Assembly (NCBI GenBank): GCA_002027195.1
Contig: MWJO01000023.1
Coordinates: forward strand, 26,087 to 90,086
Source of the DNA: Streptomyces sp. GKU 895
GTDB lineage: Bacteria; Actinomycetota; Actinomycetes; Streptomycetales; Streptomycetaceae
Length of the DNA: 64,000 bases
Direction: 5' to 3'
Below the pieces are notes generated by a model that was not told the origin of the DNA, ran no database searches, and saw nothing but the letters and a program-made list of their open reading frames with translations. The stretch's first letter is position 1, and each line of letters opens with the position of its first letter. Made by a program: the position numbers and the translations under genes. Shown here in pieces: positions 48,285-56,911 of this stretch.

Positions 48285-48311
48285 GCCCCGGGTGTCCCCA
48301 GCACCCGGGGC
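48285..48311 (+). terminator. Strong GC hairpin terminator of the glycosidase operon
   Basis: GCCCCGGGTG (48285-48294) pairs perfectly with CACCCGGGGC (48302-48311) across a seven-base loop, ten bases after the GH5 stop. Confidence 0.8.
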
Positions 48312-48678
48312 CCTCTTCCCGCCCGGCCAGCCCTTCGGCGGCCGGGGCGAGCCGTCGGACCACCGGCAACAGGAGGCCGACCCCACCGTGGACCGCACGG
48401 CAAGACGGACCTCCACTCCCCTGGAACTGCCTCTTCTACCTCAACTCCGGTCCCATGAACCGGTTCTTCGATCTCTGGCCCCGGGCTGAACCGGCTACCG
48501 AGAGTGGCGTATACGAGGTACGCCGGATGCGACGGCCACCTGGCGTTTCCCGGAGATCCTGTTTCCTGGACGTAAAACAAAAACATGATCCGGTGACCGT
48601 CGCCCCGTGAGGCTCGTTGGCCCGGAGCAGAACAGTTTCTTCCTCTGCCCCGACCAACCCCTCCCATAAGGCAATCCT
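48312..48678. other. Intergenic and promoter region of the conservon
   Basis: About 370 bases, no gene. An AT-rich run around 48570-48585 (GTAAAACAAAAACATGATC) is the likely promoter area for cvnA. Confidence 0.45.
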
Positions 48679-51036
48679 GTGGACGTCACATCACGCGTCG
48701 CATCCAAGACCCGTGTCACATCCAAGACCGACACCAGTATCCGCATCAGGCTCCTCAGGATCCTGACCCTGGCCCTCGCGGTCCTGCTGGCGCTGCTCGG
48801 GCTCGCCGCCGCCGAGCAGGTCTCCGCCTACCGCAACGCGTCCGCCACCGAGGGCGGCGCACGGCTGGAGATCACCCTCCAGGGCCTGGTCCACGAGCTG
48901 CAGAAGGAACGCGGTCTGACCACCGGATACGTCGGCGGCGTCCGGCAGTTCAAGGCCAAGCTGCCCGCCCAGCGCAAGGCCACCGACGCCGCGCGCGCCG
49001 AGCTCGACAGGGCCCTGAAGGGGTACGGAGACAGCGCGGGTTCCGTGCGCGAGTCGCTGGGACGGCTGGATCAACTGGCCGGCATCCGCGGCCACGCGGA
49101 CAACCACACCGGCGTCGTGAAGGACACCTTCGACTACTTCACCACCACCATCACCGCCCTCGACCGGCTCGACCTCGGCCTCGACGAGGTCCACGACGCC
49201 ACCCTGCGCGACGCCTACCAGTCGCTGCAGACCCTGGGCAACGCCAAGGAGTTCACCGGCGAGGAGCGGGCCATCGTGCTCGGCTCGGTACGCGCCGGGA
49301 AGTTCCGCGGCGAGGACTACAGCCGCTTCATGGAGATCCGCGCCGGCCGGCTCGCCGCCCTCACCGCCTTCCCCCGCTCGGCCACCGCCGCCCAGGAACG
49401 CCGACTGGACGCGGCCCTGACCACGCCGGACGCCGAACGCATGCTCGCGTACGAGAGCACCGCCGTGCACGGCGGCGGACGGCTGACCGCTCGCACCGTG
49501 CCGCCCATGGCGTGGTGGGACGCGATGACCTCCACCATCAACGGAATGCGCCAGGTGCAGGTCTCGCTCGGCACCGACGTCGAGAACCGCGCCGCTGAAC
49601 TGGAGAGCGCCGCCCAGCGCGACCTGCTGCTGTTCGCCCTGCTCGCCCTCGGCACCATCGCCGCACTCGGCGCCCTCGCCCTCGACTGCGTACGGTCCGT
49701 CTCCACCCCGCTCGCCGAACTCGCCCAGCAGGCACGCGAGATGGCCGGCGAACGGCTGCCGAGCGCCGTCGCCGCCGTACAGAACGCCGACTCCGGCGAG
49801 ACCCCGCAGCCCCCGGAGCCGCTCACCCTGCCCGGCCGGACGGGCTCCGAAGTGCGGGAGGTGGCCGAGGCGTTCGACCGCGTCCAGCGTGCCGCCTTCG
49901 ACCTCGCCACCGAGCAGGCCGTGCTGCGCCGCAACGCCACCGACTCGCTGGTCAGCCTCGGCCGCCGCAACCAGAACCTGGTACGCCGCCAGATCAGCTT
50001 CATCAACAAGCTGGAGCACGAGGACGCCGACCCGGCCACCTTGGCCAACCTCTTCGAACTCGACCACCTCGCCACCCGCATGCGCCGCAACGCGGAGAGC
50101 CTGCTGGTGCTCGCCGGCGAGTCCAGCCCCCGCCCCTGGGGCACCCCGCTGGCCCTCACCGATGTGCTGCGCGCCGCGCTCTCCGAGGTCGAGGAGTACC
50201 GTCGGGTCACCCTGCGGCGGATCGAGCCCGCGTACATCACCGGTTCCGTGGTCGCCGAAGTCGCTCACCTGCTCGCCGAGTTGGTCGAGAACGCGCTCAG
50301 CTTCTCGCCGCCGGACTCCGATGTGGAGGTCGAGGGGCGGCGCACCAGCGCCGGATACCTGGTCGCGATCGTCGACCACGGGTTCGGCATGGACGCCCAG
50401 GCGCTCGCCGAGGCCAACGTCCGGCTGTCCGGCACCGCCAGCTTCATGGCCGAACCGACTCGGTTCCTGGGCCACTTCGTGGTCGGCGCCCTCGCCCGCA
50501 AGTGCGGCATCGAGGTACGGCTCGGAGAGGCACCGGCGGCCGGCGTGGTCGCCCGGGTGCTGATCCCCACCTCGCTGCTGACGGAGGCCCCGCAGAAGAA
50601 GGCGCAGGACGAGCCGGTGCTGCCCGCACCGCGAAAGGAGACGGAGGTGCCGGCCGCCGAGCTGGTCACCGTGGCGGCGAAGGCGAAGCCGAGCGTGGAC
50701 GCGAACAGCAACGCGAACAGCAACGAGGACAGGAGCGCTGTGACGAGGAGCGTCACCTCCGCCGCCCGCACCCGTAACGGGCTCGTCAAACGCCCCCAGC
50801 GCAGCGCCATCGCGGACGCCGTCAGCGAGACGGACACTCCGAAGCGGCCGGCGCCCGCCGAGCCGGCATCCGACCGCAGCCCCGAGGAGATCTCCGGGAT
50901 GCTCTCCACGCTGCGCAGCGCCCATATGCGGGGAGGCATCAGCGTGGAGAAGGCGAAGCGAGAGAAGCAGAAGCAGGAAGAACGGCAACAGGACGAGCAG
51001 CTGTCCGCCGAGCAGGGAGAGGGTGACGTCAAGTGA
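48679..51036 (+). CDS. cvnA: Conservon sensor protein CvnA (nitrate/nitrite-sensor-like histidine-kinase ATPase)
   Basis: 785-residue membrane sensor. Membrane helices lie near residues 25-45 and 315-335, enclosing a NIT-type helical extracellular domain (ITLQGLVHELQKERGLTTGY, FRGEDYSRFMEIRAGRLAAL). Inside are a HAMP-like linker, a helical region (LVSLGRRNQNLVRRQISFIN) and an ATPase domain with N-box LAELVENALSFSPPD and VDHGFGMD. It has no typical phospho-His box, as in other conservon kinases. The C-terminal tail is low complexity (AERQQ-type, Glu/Lys-rich). First gene of a four-gene conservon; its stop overlaps cvnB (GTGA). Conservons couple a sensor to a small GTPase. Confidence 0.93.
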   Translation: MDVTSRVASKTRVTSKTDTSIRIRLLRILTLALAVLLALLGLAAAEQVSAYRNASATEGGARLEITLQGLVHELQKERGLTTGYVGGVRQFKAKLPAQRKATDAARAELDRALKGYGDSAGSVRESLGRLDQLAGIRGHADNHTGVVKDTFDYFTTTITALDRLDLGLDEVHDATLRDAYQSLQTLGNAKEFTGEERAIVLGSVRAGKFRGEDYSRFMEIRAGRLAALTAFPRSATAAQERRLDAALTTPDAERMLAYESTAVHGGGRLTARTVPPMAWWDAMTSTINGMRQVQVSLGTDVENRAAELESAAQRDLLLFALLALGTIAALGALALDCVRSVSTPLAELAQQAREMAGERLPSAVAAVQNADSGETPQPPEPLTLPGRTGSEVREVAEAFDRVQRAAFDLATEQAVLRRNATDSLVSLGRRNQNLVRRQISFINKLEHEDADPATLANLFELDHLATRMRRNAESLLVLAGESSPRPWGTPLALTDVLRAALSEVEEYRRVTLRRIEPAYITGSVVAEVAHLLAELVENALSFSPPDSDVEVEGRRTSAGYLVAIVDHGFGMDAQALAEANVRLSGTASFMAEPTRFLGHFVVGALARKCGIEVRLGEAPAAGVVARVLIPTSLLTEAPQKKAQDEPVLPAPRKETEVPAAELVTVAAKAKPSVDANSNANSNEDRSAVTRSVTSAARTRNGLVKRPQRSAIADAVSETDTPKRPAPAEPASDRSPEEISGMLSTLRSAHMRGGISVEKAKREKQKQEERQQDEQLSAEQGEGDVK

Positions 51037-51461
51037 CCACGGTGGACGCTCACAAAGACTCGCAGACCTTCAACTGGCTGCTCGCCAACTTCGTCAGGGG
51101 CACCGACGGGGTACGGGACGCGGTCGCCGTCTCCTCCGACGGGCTGCTGATCGCCGTGTCGGACGGGCTCGGGCGCACCGAGGCCGACCATCTCGCGGCG
51201 ATCGTGTCGGGGCTGAGCAGCCTCGCGCGCAGCGCGTCCAAGCGGTACGGCTTCGACGGGGTCAAGCTCATCATGATCGAGATGGGGCGGGGCTTCCTGC
51301 TCGTCTCCGCGATCAGGGACGGCAGCTGTCTCGGCGTGCTCGCCGACAGCAGCGGTGAACTGGGCCTGGTCGGCTACGAGATGGCGGTGCTCGCGGAACG
51401 GGCGGGTGATCTGCTCACGCCCACGCTCATCGCCGATCTGCGGCAGGCGTTGCCGCGGTGA
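51033..51461 (+). CDS. cvnB: Conservon roadblock/LC7-domain protein CvnB
   Basis: 142 residues. A Roadblock/LC7 fold: FNWLLANFVRGTDGVRDAVA, VSSDGLLIAVSDGL, LAAIVSGLSSLARSASKRYG, FLLVSAIRDGSCLGVLADSS. Such proteins act as GTPase regulators and adaptors. The GTG start overlaps the cvnA stop, and its own stop overlaps cvnC, giving tight translational coupling. Confidence 0.95.
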   Translation: MTTVDAHKDSQTFNWLLANFVRGTDGVRDAVAVSSDGLLIAVSDGLGRTEADHLAAIVSGLSSLARSASKRYGFDGVKLIMIEMGRGFLLVSAIRDGSCLGVLADSSGELGLVGYEMAVLAERAGDLLTPTLIADLRQALPR

Positions 51462-51811
51462 ACGGTGAACTGCCCAGGGAAGAACCGGCTGAGGACGCGA
51501 CGTTCGTCCGGCCGTTCATCATCACCGGCGGCCGGGCCGAGCCGCTGCAGGCCGACCTTCGGCTGGAGACGCTGGTCGTGGCCGTCGGCGTACCCGACGA
51601 GACGCTGACGTTCGAACGGCGGCACATCGTCGCGGTCTGCGAGCGACCGACGACGGTCGCGGAAGTGGCGTCGCGGGTCGGTGTGCCGCTCGGTGTCGCC
51701 AAGGTGCTCGTGTCCGACCTCGTCGTGGCGGGTCAGCTGACCTGCCGGCAACCCGCGGAGCTGCCGCTCCAGACGCTCGAAAGGATCAGGGACCATGTCC
51801 GGGCGCTCTGA
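51458..51811 (+). CDS. cvnC: Conservon DUF742 protein CvnC
   Basis: 117 residues of the DUF742 family: FVRPFIITGGRAEPLQADLR at the start, then ETLTFERRHIVAVCERPTTV, AEVASRVGVPLGVAKVLVSD and VAGQLTCRQ. The middle has a winged-helix look. The GTG start overlaps the cvnB stop. Its 3' end overlaps cvnD by 17 bases. Role in the conservon: probably links the sensor or roadblock to the GTPase. Confidence 0.95.
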   Translation: MNGELPREEPAEDATFVRPFIITGGRAEPLQADLRLETLVVAVGVPDETLTFERRHIVAVCERPTTVAEVASRVGVPLGVAKVLVSDLVVAGQLTCRQPAELPLQTLERIRDHVRAL

Positions 51812-52391
51812 CAGGATCGTGCCGCTCGCCGTGAAGATCGTGGTGAGCGGTGGACTCGGTGTCGGCAAGACCACGTTCATCGGGGCGATCTCGGAGATCG
51901 AGCCGCTGGACACGGAGGCCGCGATCACGCAGGTCTCCGTGGGCGTCGATTCGCTGGACGGCGTCGAGTCGAAGACGACGACCACGGTGGCCCTGGACTT
52001 CGGGCGGATCACGCTCGATCCGACGATCGCGCTGTATCTGTTCGGGACGCCCGGGCAGGACCGCTTCTCCTTCCTGTGGGACGACTTGGTGGAGGGCGCC
52101 CTGGGGACGGTCGTCCTCGCGGACACCCGGCGGATCGAGGAGTGCTTTCCCGCGGTGGACTACTTCGAGGCTCAGGGGGCGCCGTTCGTGCTGGCGGTGA
52201 ACCACTTCGACGGGGCCGAGCGATTCGAGCTGGAGGAGGTGCGGGAAGCGCTGGGGCTGGGGCGCGATGTGCCTGTCCTGGAGTGCGACGCGCGGGTGCG
52301 GGCGTCGGTGCGGGATGTTCTGGGCGCTCTGATGGACCGGGTGATCGGGGTTCGGGCAGCCCCCGACAGGCGGGCAGTGATGGTGCGTTAG
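51795..52391 (+). CDS. cvnD: Conservon small GTPase CvnD
   Basis: 198-residue Ras-like ATP/GTP-binding protein, the output of the conservon. P-loop GGLGVGKTTFIGAI, switch region with TTTTVALDFGRITLD, G3 motif LFGTPGQDRF, and specificity motif VNHFDGAERF, with NHFD replacing the canonical NKxD. The ATG at 51795 follows AAGGATCAGG and lies inside the cvnC end, so all four genes are coupled. Downstream lie an IstB fragment and a strong terminator. Confidence 0.95.
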   Translation: MSGRSDRIVPLAVKIVVSGGLGVGKTTFIGAISEIEPLDTEAAITQVSVGVDSLDGVESKTTTTVALDFGRITLDPTIALYLFGTPGQDRFSFLWDDLVEGALGTVVLADTRRIEECFPAVDYFEAQGAPFVLAVNHFDGAERFELEEVREALGLGRDVPVLECDARVRASVRDVLGALMDRVIGVRAAPDRRAVMVR

Positions 52392-52420
52392 CGGCCGTCT
52401 GTCCGTCGTCAGCGGGAGCG

Positions 52421-52531
52421 GATGGTGACATCGTCGACCGGCTCACCTTCAGCGGCACGATCATCGAGACCGGCACCGACTCCTACCGTCTGGCCCAGAC
52501 CAGGGCCAAGGCAGAAGCTGCGACGAACTGA
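52421..52531 (+). pseudogene. istB: C-terminal fragment of an IstB-like ATPase
   Basis: The frame DGDIVDRLTFSGTIIETGTD followed by SYRLAQTRAKAEAATN and a stop resembles the end of IS21-family IstB proteins (GTxSYRLAxxR). Only 36 codons remain, 30 bases after cvnD. It is a third IS21-like fragment in this window, from a different copy than the one at 3904. Confidence 0.5.
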
Positions 52532-52537
52532 GCAGGT

Positions 52538-52578
52538 GGGGACTGGCAGCGGTGGCCGGCGCACCGCTGCCAGTCCCC
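52538..52578. terminator. Perfect 17-bp-stem bidirectional terminator
   Basis: The stem at 52538-52554 (GGGGACTGGCAGCGGTG) is exactly complementary to 52562-52578, with a seven-base loop. It lies between the rightward conservon/IS remnant and the leftward LLM gene, whose stop is about 180 bases away, and can end transcription from both sides. Confidence 0.85.
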
Positions 52579-52759
52579 GGATCTGATCATCCGAGCGTGT
52601 CGTGGGGAACCGCTAGGCCGAGGTCGCCGATGGCTGCTCCCAAGACGATCTGCTGGTCCTGACCAGCCTGTTCACCCGGGAATGGCCGTAGTCGGCCCCC
52701 GTCTTGCCCTGCCCGCAACAGCGTTCCGCGACCGAGCTCATTCCGATGCGTGCGCGACA

Positions 52760-53674
52760 TCAAACGGAGAGCGCGGGAATCACCTCGGCGGCGATGCGCT
52801 CCGCGAGCGGCGCGGGGTCGCCGAGCGGGGTGAACAGGACGAGCTCCGCGCCGGCGTCGATCACCTCGCGGACGCCCGCCACGCACTCGTCCAGGGTCCC
52901 GGCGACCGCGGCGGCCTCGATACGGGCGATCCGGCGACCGTAGACACGGGCCAGTCCGGCGTTGATCCGCTCCCGGGCCCGTTCGGCATCGTCGTCGATG
53001 TCGATGTAGACCCGCTTGGCGACCGGGAACTCCGGCCTGCCCGCCTTGGCCACCTCCTCGGCGACGAACGCGACCTGCTCACGGAACGCGGCCGTGGTGG
53101 ACGATCCGGCGCCGAAGAACCCGTCCCCCAGCCGCACCGCGCGCCGCAGCGCCGACTCGCTCGATCCACCGAACCACAGCGGCGGATGCGGCTTCTGGAG
53201 CGGCTTGGGCTCCATCGCGGCGTCCTCGAGCTGCCAGAACTCGCCGTCGAAGGTGACGCTCGGCCGTGTCCACAGCGCCCTGACGAGGTCGATGCCCTCG
53301 GTGAACCGCGCCAGGTAGCGGGCCTTGTCCATGCCGAACGCGGCGAACGGCCGGTTCGGGCCACCGGAGCCGACCCCCACCTCCAGCCGGCCTCCGCTCA
53401 TCTGGTCGAGGGTCGCCAGCGCCTTCGCGAAATGGACGGGCTGGTGGAGTGTGCTCACGAAGACGGTCGTCCCCAGCCGCAGCCGGGTCGTACACGCGGC
53501 GGCGTACGTCATGACCTCCATCGGCGACAGTACCGCCCCGGTGCCGAGCGGTGACTCCTGCGCCCAGACGCTGTGGTACCCGAGGTCCTCGGCCCGCGCG
53601 AGGTACGCGCGGAAGGCTCCGGGATCGAACTCGCCGTCCCGGTAGAACTGGGGAATGGAGATGGCAAAGCGCAT
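52760..53674 (-). CDS. LLM-class flavin/F420-dependent oxidoreductase
   Basis: 304 residues, bacterial luciferase-like TIM barrel. Blocks: MRFAISIPQFYRDGEFDPGA, YLARAEDLGYHSVWAQESPL, LRLGTTVFVSTLHQPVHFAK, LDQMSGGRLEVGVGSGGPNR (the typical LDxLSxGRxxxGxGxG cofactor motif), and KPLQKPHPPLWFGGSSESAL. In actinobacteria such enzymes mostly use F420, but FMN is possible. GGAGGC before the ATG supports the start. It is monocistronic and convergent with the conservon across a strong terminator. Confidence 0.93.
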   Translation of the reverse strand: MRFAISIPQFYRDGEFDPGAFRAYLARAEDLGYHSVWAQESPLGTGAVLSPMEVMTYAAACTTRLRLGTTVFVSTLHQPVHFAKALATLDQMSGGRLEVGVGSGGPNRPFAAFGMDKARYLARFTEGIDLVRALWTRPSVTFDGEFWQLEDAAMEPKPLQKPHPPLWFGGSSESALRRAVRLGDGFFGAGSSTTAAFREQVAFVAEEVAKAGRPEFPVAKRVYIDIDDDAERARERINAGLARVYGRRIARIEAAAVAGTLDECVAGVREVIDAGAELVLFTPLGDPAPLAERIAAEVIPALSV

Positions 53675-54101
53675 GCCTCCAACGTATCGACGAACCCTGT
53701 CGAAGGCAGCCTGGTCCGGGAGGCGCGCCGACAGCCACCTCTCGGAGGCATACGCCGAGGCGGTCGCCCCCGTCCTGGCCCCCTTGCTCGGTCACCTCGT
53801 AGGCAGGCTCTGAGCACGCCAGAGGATCGAAGTGATGGTGCCCGAGTCATCAGAGGCGGCCGGGGCAGCAGCGGTTTACGCCGACCTCTCGAACAGCGGT
53901 GATGGGCTGACCGCTTGGGCTCGCCATCATTTGGCGACAGCATGGGTACCGGCAGCTGATATCGCGTCCGACGGCAGTCCGGCCCTGAGCAGTCGCCAGC
54001 GGGCACCGTCGCCGCCGGCTGCTCCAGCCGCGCTCGAAGACGAGCTTCGCGTCGGCGGCGGCGTGAGCAGGCCGCCGAGCGGCTGGTCGCGACTCAGCCT
54101 C
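53675..54101. other. Intergenic stretch with a doubtful fragment
   Basis: About 430 bases. A frame ending at 53813 closes with SEAYAEAVAPVLAPLLGHLV followed by GRL, which could be the tail of a lost gene. The frame at 53832-54191 has no recognisable feature. I call no gene here. Confidence 0.4.
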
Positions 54102-55141
54102 TCAGCGTCGCGCGCGAGCGCTGGATGGCTCGACGAGGCGATCGTCGAAGAGCCGGGTGCCGGCCTGTTTGACGTGCTTCAGCACGGGTGAAACCTCCAT
54201 GCTCTGCAGTCCGGTCAGGGATCCGATGCGATCCGAGGTGAACTCGAACAGTTCGTCGAGGTCCCGGCAGTGTGCGACGGCATGGATGTTCCAGGGCCCG
54301 GAGATGGCTGCGGCGAAGGCGACCTCGGGTTCCTGCGCGAGTGCGCGGCCCGCGCTCTTCGCCGCGGACGGGTGCACGCGAAGCCAGAGGTTCGCGCGAG
54401 CGTGATAGCCCAGGGCCGCTGCGGCGATCTCGACATCGATGTGGACGACGCGGTGCTGGAGCAGAGCATCAAGGCGTCGCGAGACGCGTCCCGGAGTGAG
54501 GTCGGCCGCCGTGGCGAGATCGACGAGACTGGCGCGGCCGTCTTCAGCGAGCGCATCGAGCATCTTCTCGTCCTCGGGCGTAAGGCGCAGTGGGTCGCGA
54601 GTGACGACCGGAGACTCGGTGAAGGGGGGCCCGCTGCTCCCCAGCGCTGCTTCCTCTTTCGGGGACAGAGTGCCCCGCAGGGCGGACCAGTAGTGGCCGC
54701 GGCCTCCGACGAACTGGCGGAGCATCGCGAAGGCATTGATGTCGATCACCGCTGCAGTGCGGGGAAGCCGCTGGCCCAGGAGTTCCTCGCGCTGTTCTCG
54801 CGTCCGGGACTGAGTCGCGCAGGTGATCTCGCAGCCCGCCGCGCTCAGGGCGACCCAGTTGACGTCATCGCGCTTGGCGAGCGCGTCGGCGATCGCCGCG
54901 ACACTGCCGGGGCGGCAGCGCAGCCGCACCAGCCACCTGCTCTGCCCCAGGGCCCCCCGGGTTGACCACCGCCGGCCACTCGGATGACCCCGTCGGCGCG
55001 AAGGCGGCGATACCGACGGTTGACGGTGCCCTCGGTCAGGCCGAGGGCGGTCGCGATGGCGGCGAACGAAGCCCGCGGAGCGATCTGTAGCGCCCGAATG
55101 ATTCGTACATCGTCAGGCTGTACGGAAGCGGATTCCGTCAT
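54102..55141 (-). CDS. Lrp/AsnC-family regulator with two HTH modules (frameshifted)
   Basis: About 345 residues. The first HTH reads IRALQIAPRASFAAIATALG and LTEGTVNRRYRRLRADGVIR. A net -1 shift near 54940 moves the sense to the frame with VRLRCRPGSVAAIADALAKR, an AsnC ligand-binding half. A second HTH follows (DALAEDGRASLVDLATAADL, TPGRVSRRLDALLQHRVVHI) and a second ligand domain. Such double-AsnC proteins are common in Streptomyces. The Met at 55141 follows AAGGG; one five codons upstream is possible. It is divergent from the SDR gene and likely regulates it. Confidence 0.78.
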
Positions 55142-55325
55142 AAGTGCCCTTGCCATGTCGGCAATCGTACAAACGGGCGCTCGTGGCTCGCCTGTGATGC
55201 AGCGCGGACGAAACACTTGAAGCGCACGAGCCAGGGGGTCGGAGCAGCGGCCACCGCCTGTGACGGTCCTGGGACCGCGCCGAGGCCCGAAGGCTACAAC
55301 GCTCGAAGAACGGAGATGACCCTGG

Positions 55326-56042
55326 ATGTCATCGACTGGCACCGAACAACACCCCCCGACCGCTCTCATCATCGGGGCCTCGCGCGGCCTCGGCCACGCG
55401 ATGGCGGCGGAGTTCCTCGCCAGGGGCTGGGACGTCGTCGGCACCGTTCGCGACACCACGGCCCGAACGCCGCTGCACGATCTCGCGGACCATGCCGACG
55501 GGCGGGTCACCATCGAGCATCTCGACATCAACGACGCCGGCCAACTGCCCCCGCTGCACGAACGTCTGGCACACCTCCGACTCGACGTGCTCTTCGTCAA
55601 CGCGGGCACCACCAACAATGAGCAGACACCCATCGGCGCCGTTGCGACAGCCGACTTCATCGACGTGATGCTCACCAACGCACTCAGCCCCATGCGCGCC
55701 ATCGAAACCCTCGAAGACCTGGTGTCACCGGCGGGACTCATCGGGGCGATGTCCTCCGGACAGGGCAGCATCACCAACAACACGACCGGAGGCCGCGAGG
55801 TCTACCGAGGGAGCAAAGCAGCTCTGAACATGTTCCTACGGAGCTTCGCGGCCCGGCAGGGTGAGACGCAGCGCGCCTTCGTACTCCTGGCGCCGGGCTG
55901 GATACGCACCGCCCTGGGTGGTCCGGAGGCGCCGTTCACCATCGAGGAGACCGTCCCTTTGCTGGTGGACGTCCTGCTCTCCCAACTGGGCACGCCCGGC
56001 CTGGCGTATCTGGACCGCTTCGGCCAGACCGTCCCCTGGTAG
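55326..56042 (+). CDS. SDR-family oxidoreductase
   Basis: 238 residues. Cofactor motif IIGASRGLGHAM, NAG motif in LFVNAGTTNNE, and catalytic YRGSK (Tyr-x-x-x-Lys) in REVYRGSKAALNMFLRSFAA. The catalytic Ser region is MSSGQGSI. The C-terminus lacks the long extra helices of some SDRs. Divergent from the double-AsnC regulator, a common pairing where an Lrp-type protein controls an oxidoreductase in response to a small metabolite. Substrate unknown. The ribosome site (GGAG) is rather far from the start. Confidence 0.92.
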   Translation: MSSTGTEQHPPTALIIGASRGLGHAMAAEFLARGWDVVGTVRDTTARTPLHDLADHADGRVTIEHLDINDAGQLPPLHERLAHLRLDVLFVNAGTTNNEQTPIGAVATADFIDVMLTNALSPMRAIETLEDLVSPAGLIGAMSSGQGSITNNTTGGREVYRGSKAALNMFLRSFAARQGETQRAFVLLAPGWIRTALGGPEAPFTIEETVPLLVDVLLSQLGTPGLAYLDRFGQTVPW

Positions 56043-56138
56043 CCCCTCCGGTCCACCGCAGCACTCATCAAAAGGGGTTGTCGTCCTCGTCGAGACCTCG
56101 ACAAGAAAACCGGTGGACGCCGTCGGGATACTGCCGTC

Positions 56139-56663
56139 ATGGCCGTCACGCAGCAACTTGCCCGCGTCCCGGCGGAGTATCTCGCCGCCTGCCGCCAGTC
56201 AGCCGGAACATCGACGGATGGAGATCCCCACTGGGATCCGCCGCCGGCGGACGTCCTGGACCTGGACTGGGCACCAGCCATGTTGGAGCGGGTCTGCGAG
56301 CTGGCAGGTCTCGACGGCGCCCACCTCGATGCTCTCCGGCAGGCCACCGAGGGCGACGCGGCGATCGACCTCGGCTTCCTCAACACACACCCGCATGCCA
56401 TCGGTCCCTTCGGACCGCCTCCCACCGCCCTTTCCGCAGCTCAAGTGGCCCGCGTCTCCGAACTGCTCGGTCAAATCGACTTCCCGGCGGTCCTGGCCGG
56501 CCTTCCGGCCGAAGACACCGAGGCCGCTTCCGTGATCGGTCATGCAGCGGACAAGATCGGCGGTGGCCCGAGGAAGTACCTGCTGCGGCACTTCAATGCC
56601 CTGCGCGAGTTCTACCTTGCTGCGTCCCGACGGCACCTTCTCCTCGTGCTCTGGTGGGACTGA
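56139..56663 (+). CDS. DUF1877-family protein
   Basis: 174 residues. MAVTQQLARVPAEYLAACRQ, LDLDWAPAMLERVCELAGLD, DLGFLNTHPHAIGPFGPPPT and RHFNALREFYLAASRRHLLL follow the DUF1877 pattern (YLxLDKxWxxLH...ALxxFYxxAAxxGxxVL). Members are cytosolic and of unknown function; some occur near polymorphic toxin loci. About 100 bases after the SDR gene but with no overlap, so probably a separate unit. Confidence 0.88.
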   Translation: MAVTQQLARVPAEYLAACRQSAGTSTDGDPHWDPPPADVLDLDWAPAMLERVCELAGLDGAHLDALRQATEGDAAIDLGFLNTHPHAIGPFGPPPTALSAAQVARVSELLGQIDFPAVLAGLPAEDTEAASVIGHAADKIGGGPRKYLLRHFNALREFYLAASRRHLLLVLWWD

Positions 56664-56911
56664 CACCCAGGACTTCAGAGTGGGCGCATGGGCTGGCGGT
56701 CCGCAGGCGACCCATGCTCGCAAAGGCGGGCGGACCCCGGACACACGACTATTCGCGTACCCCGGGTCGGACGCTCCGCGTCGGCTTTCCGCAGCGTCGT
56801 CTGCGCTGTCGAGGTATATGAACGACGGAGCCCTGGGGCTGGGTACCGGCGGGTGGTCGAGGCTCGTGCGCCCCGGGCTCGGGGAGACGTAGCAGACTGA
56901 GTCGGCGCCGG

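Noticed and set aside
48691..50988. 765-codon minus-strand frame opposite cvnA
   Set aside because: cvnA is unambiguous on the plus strand.
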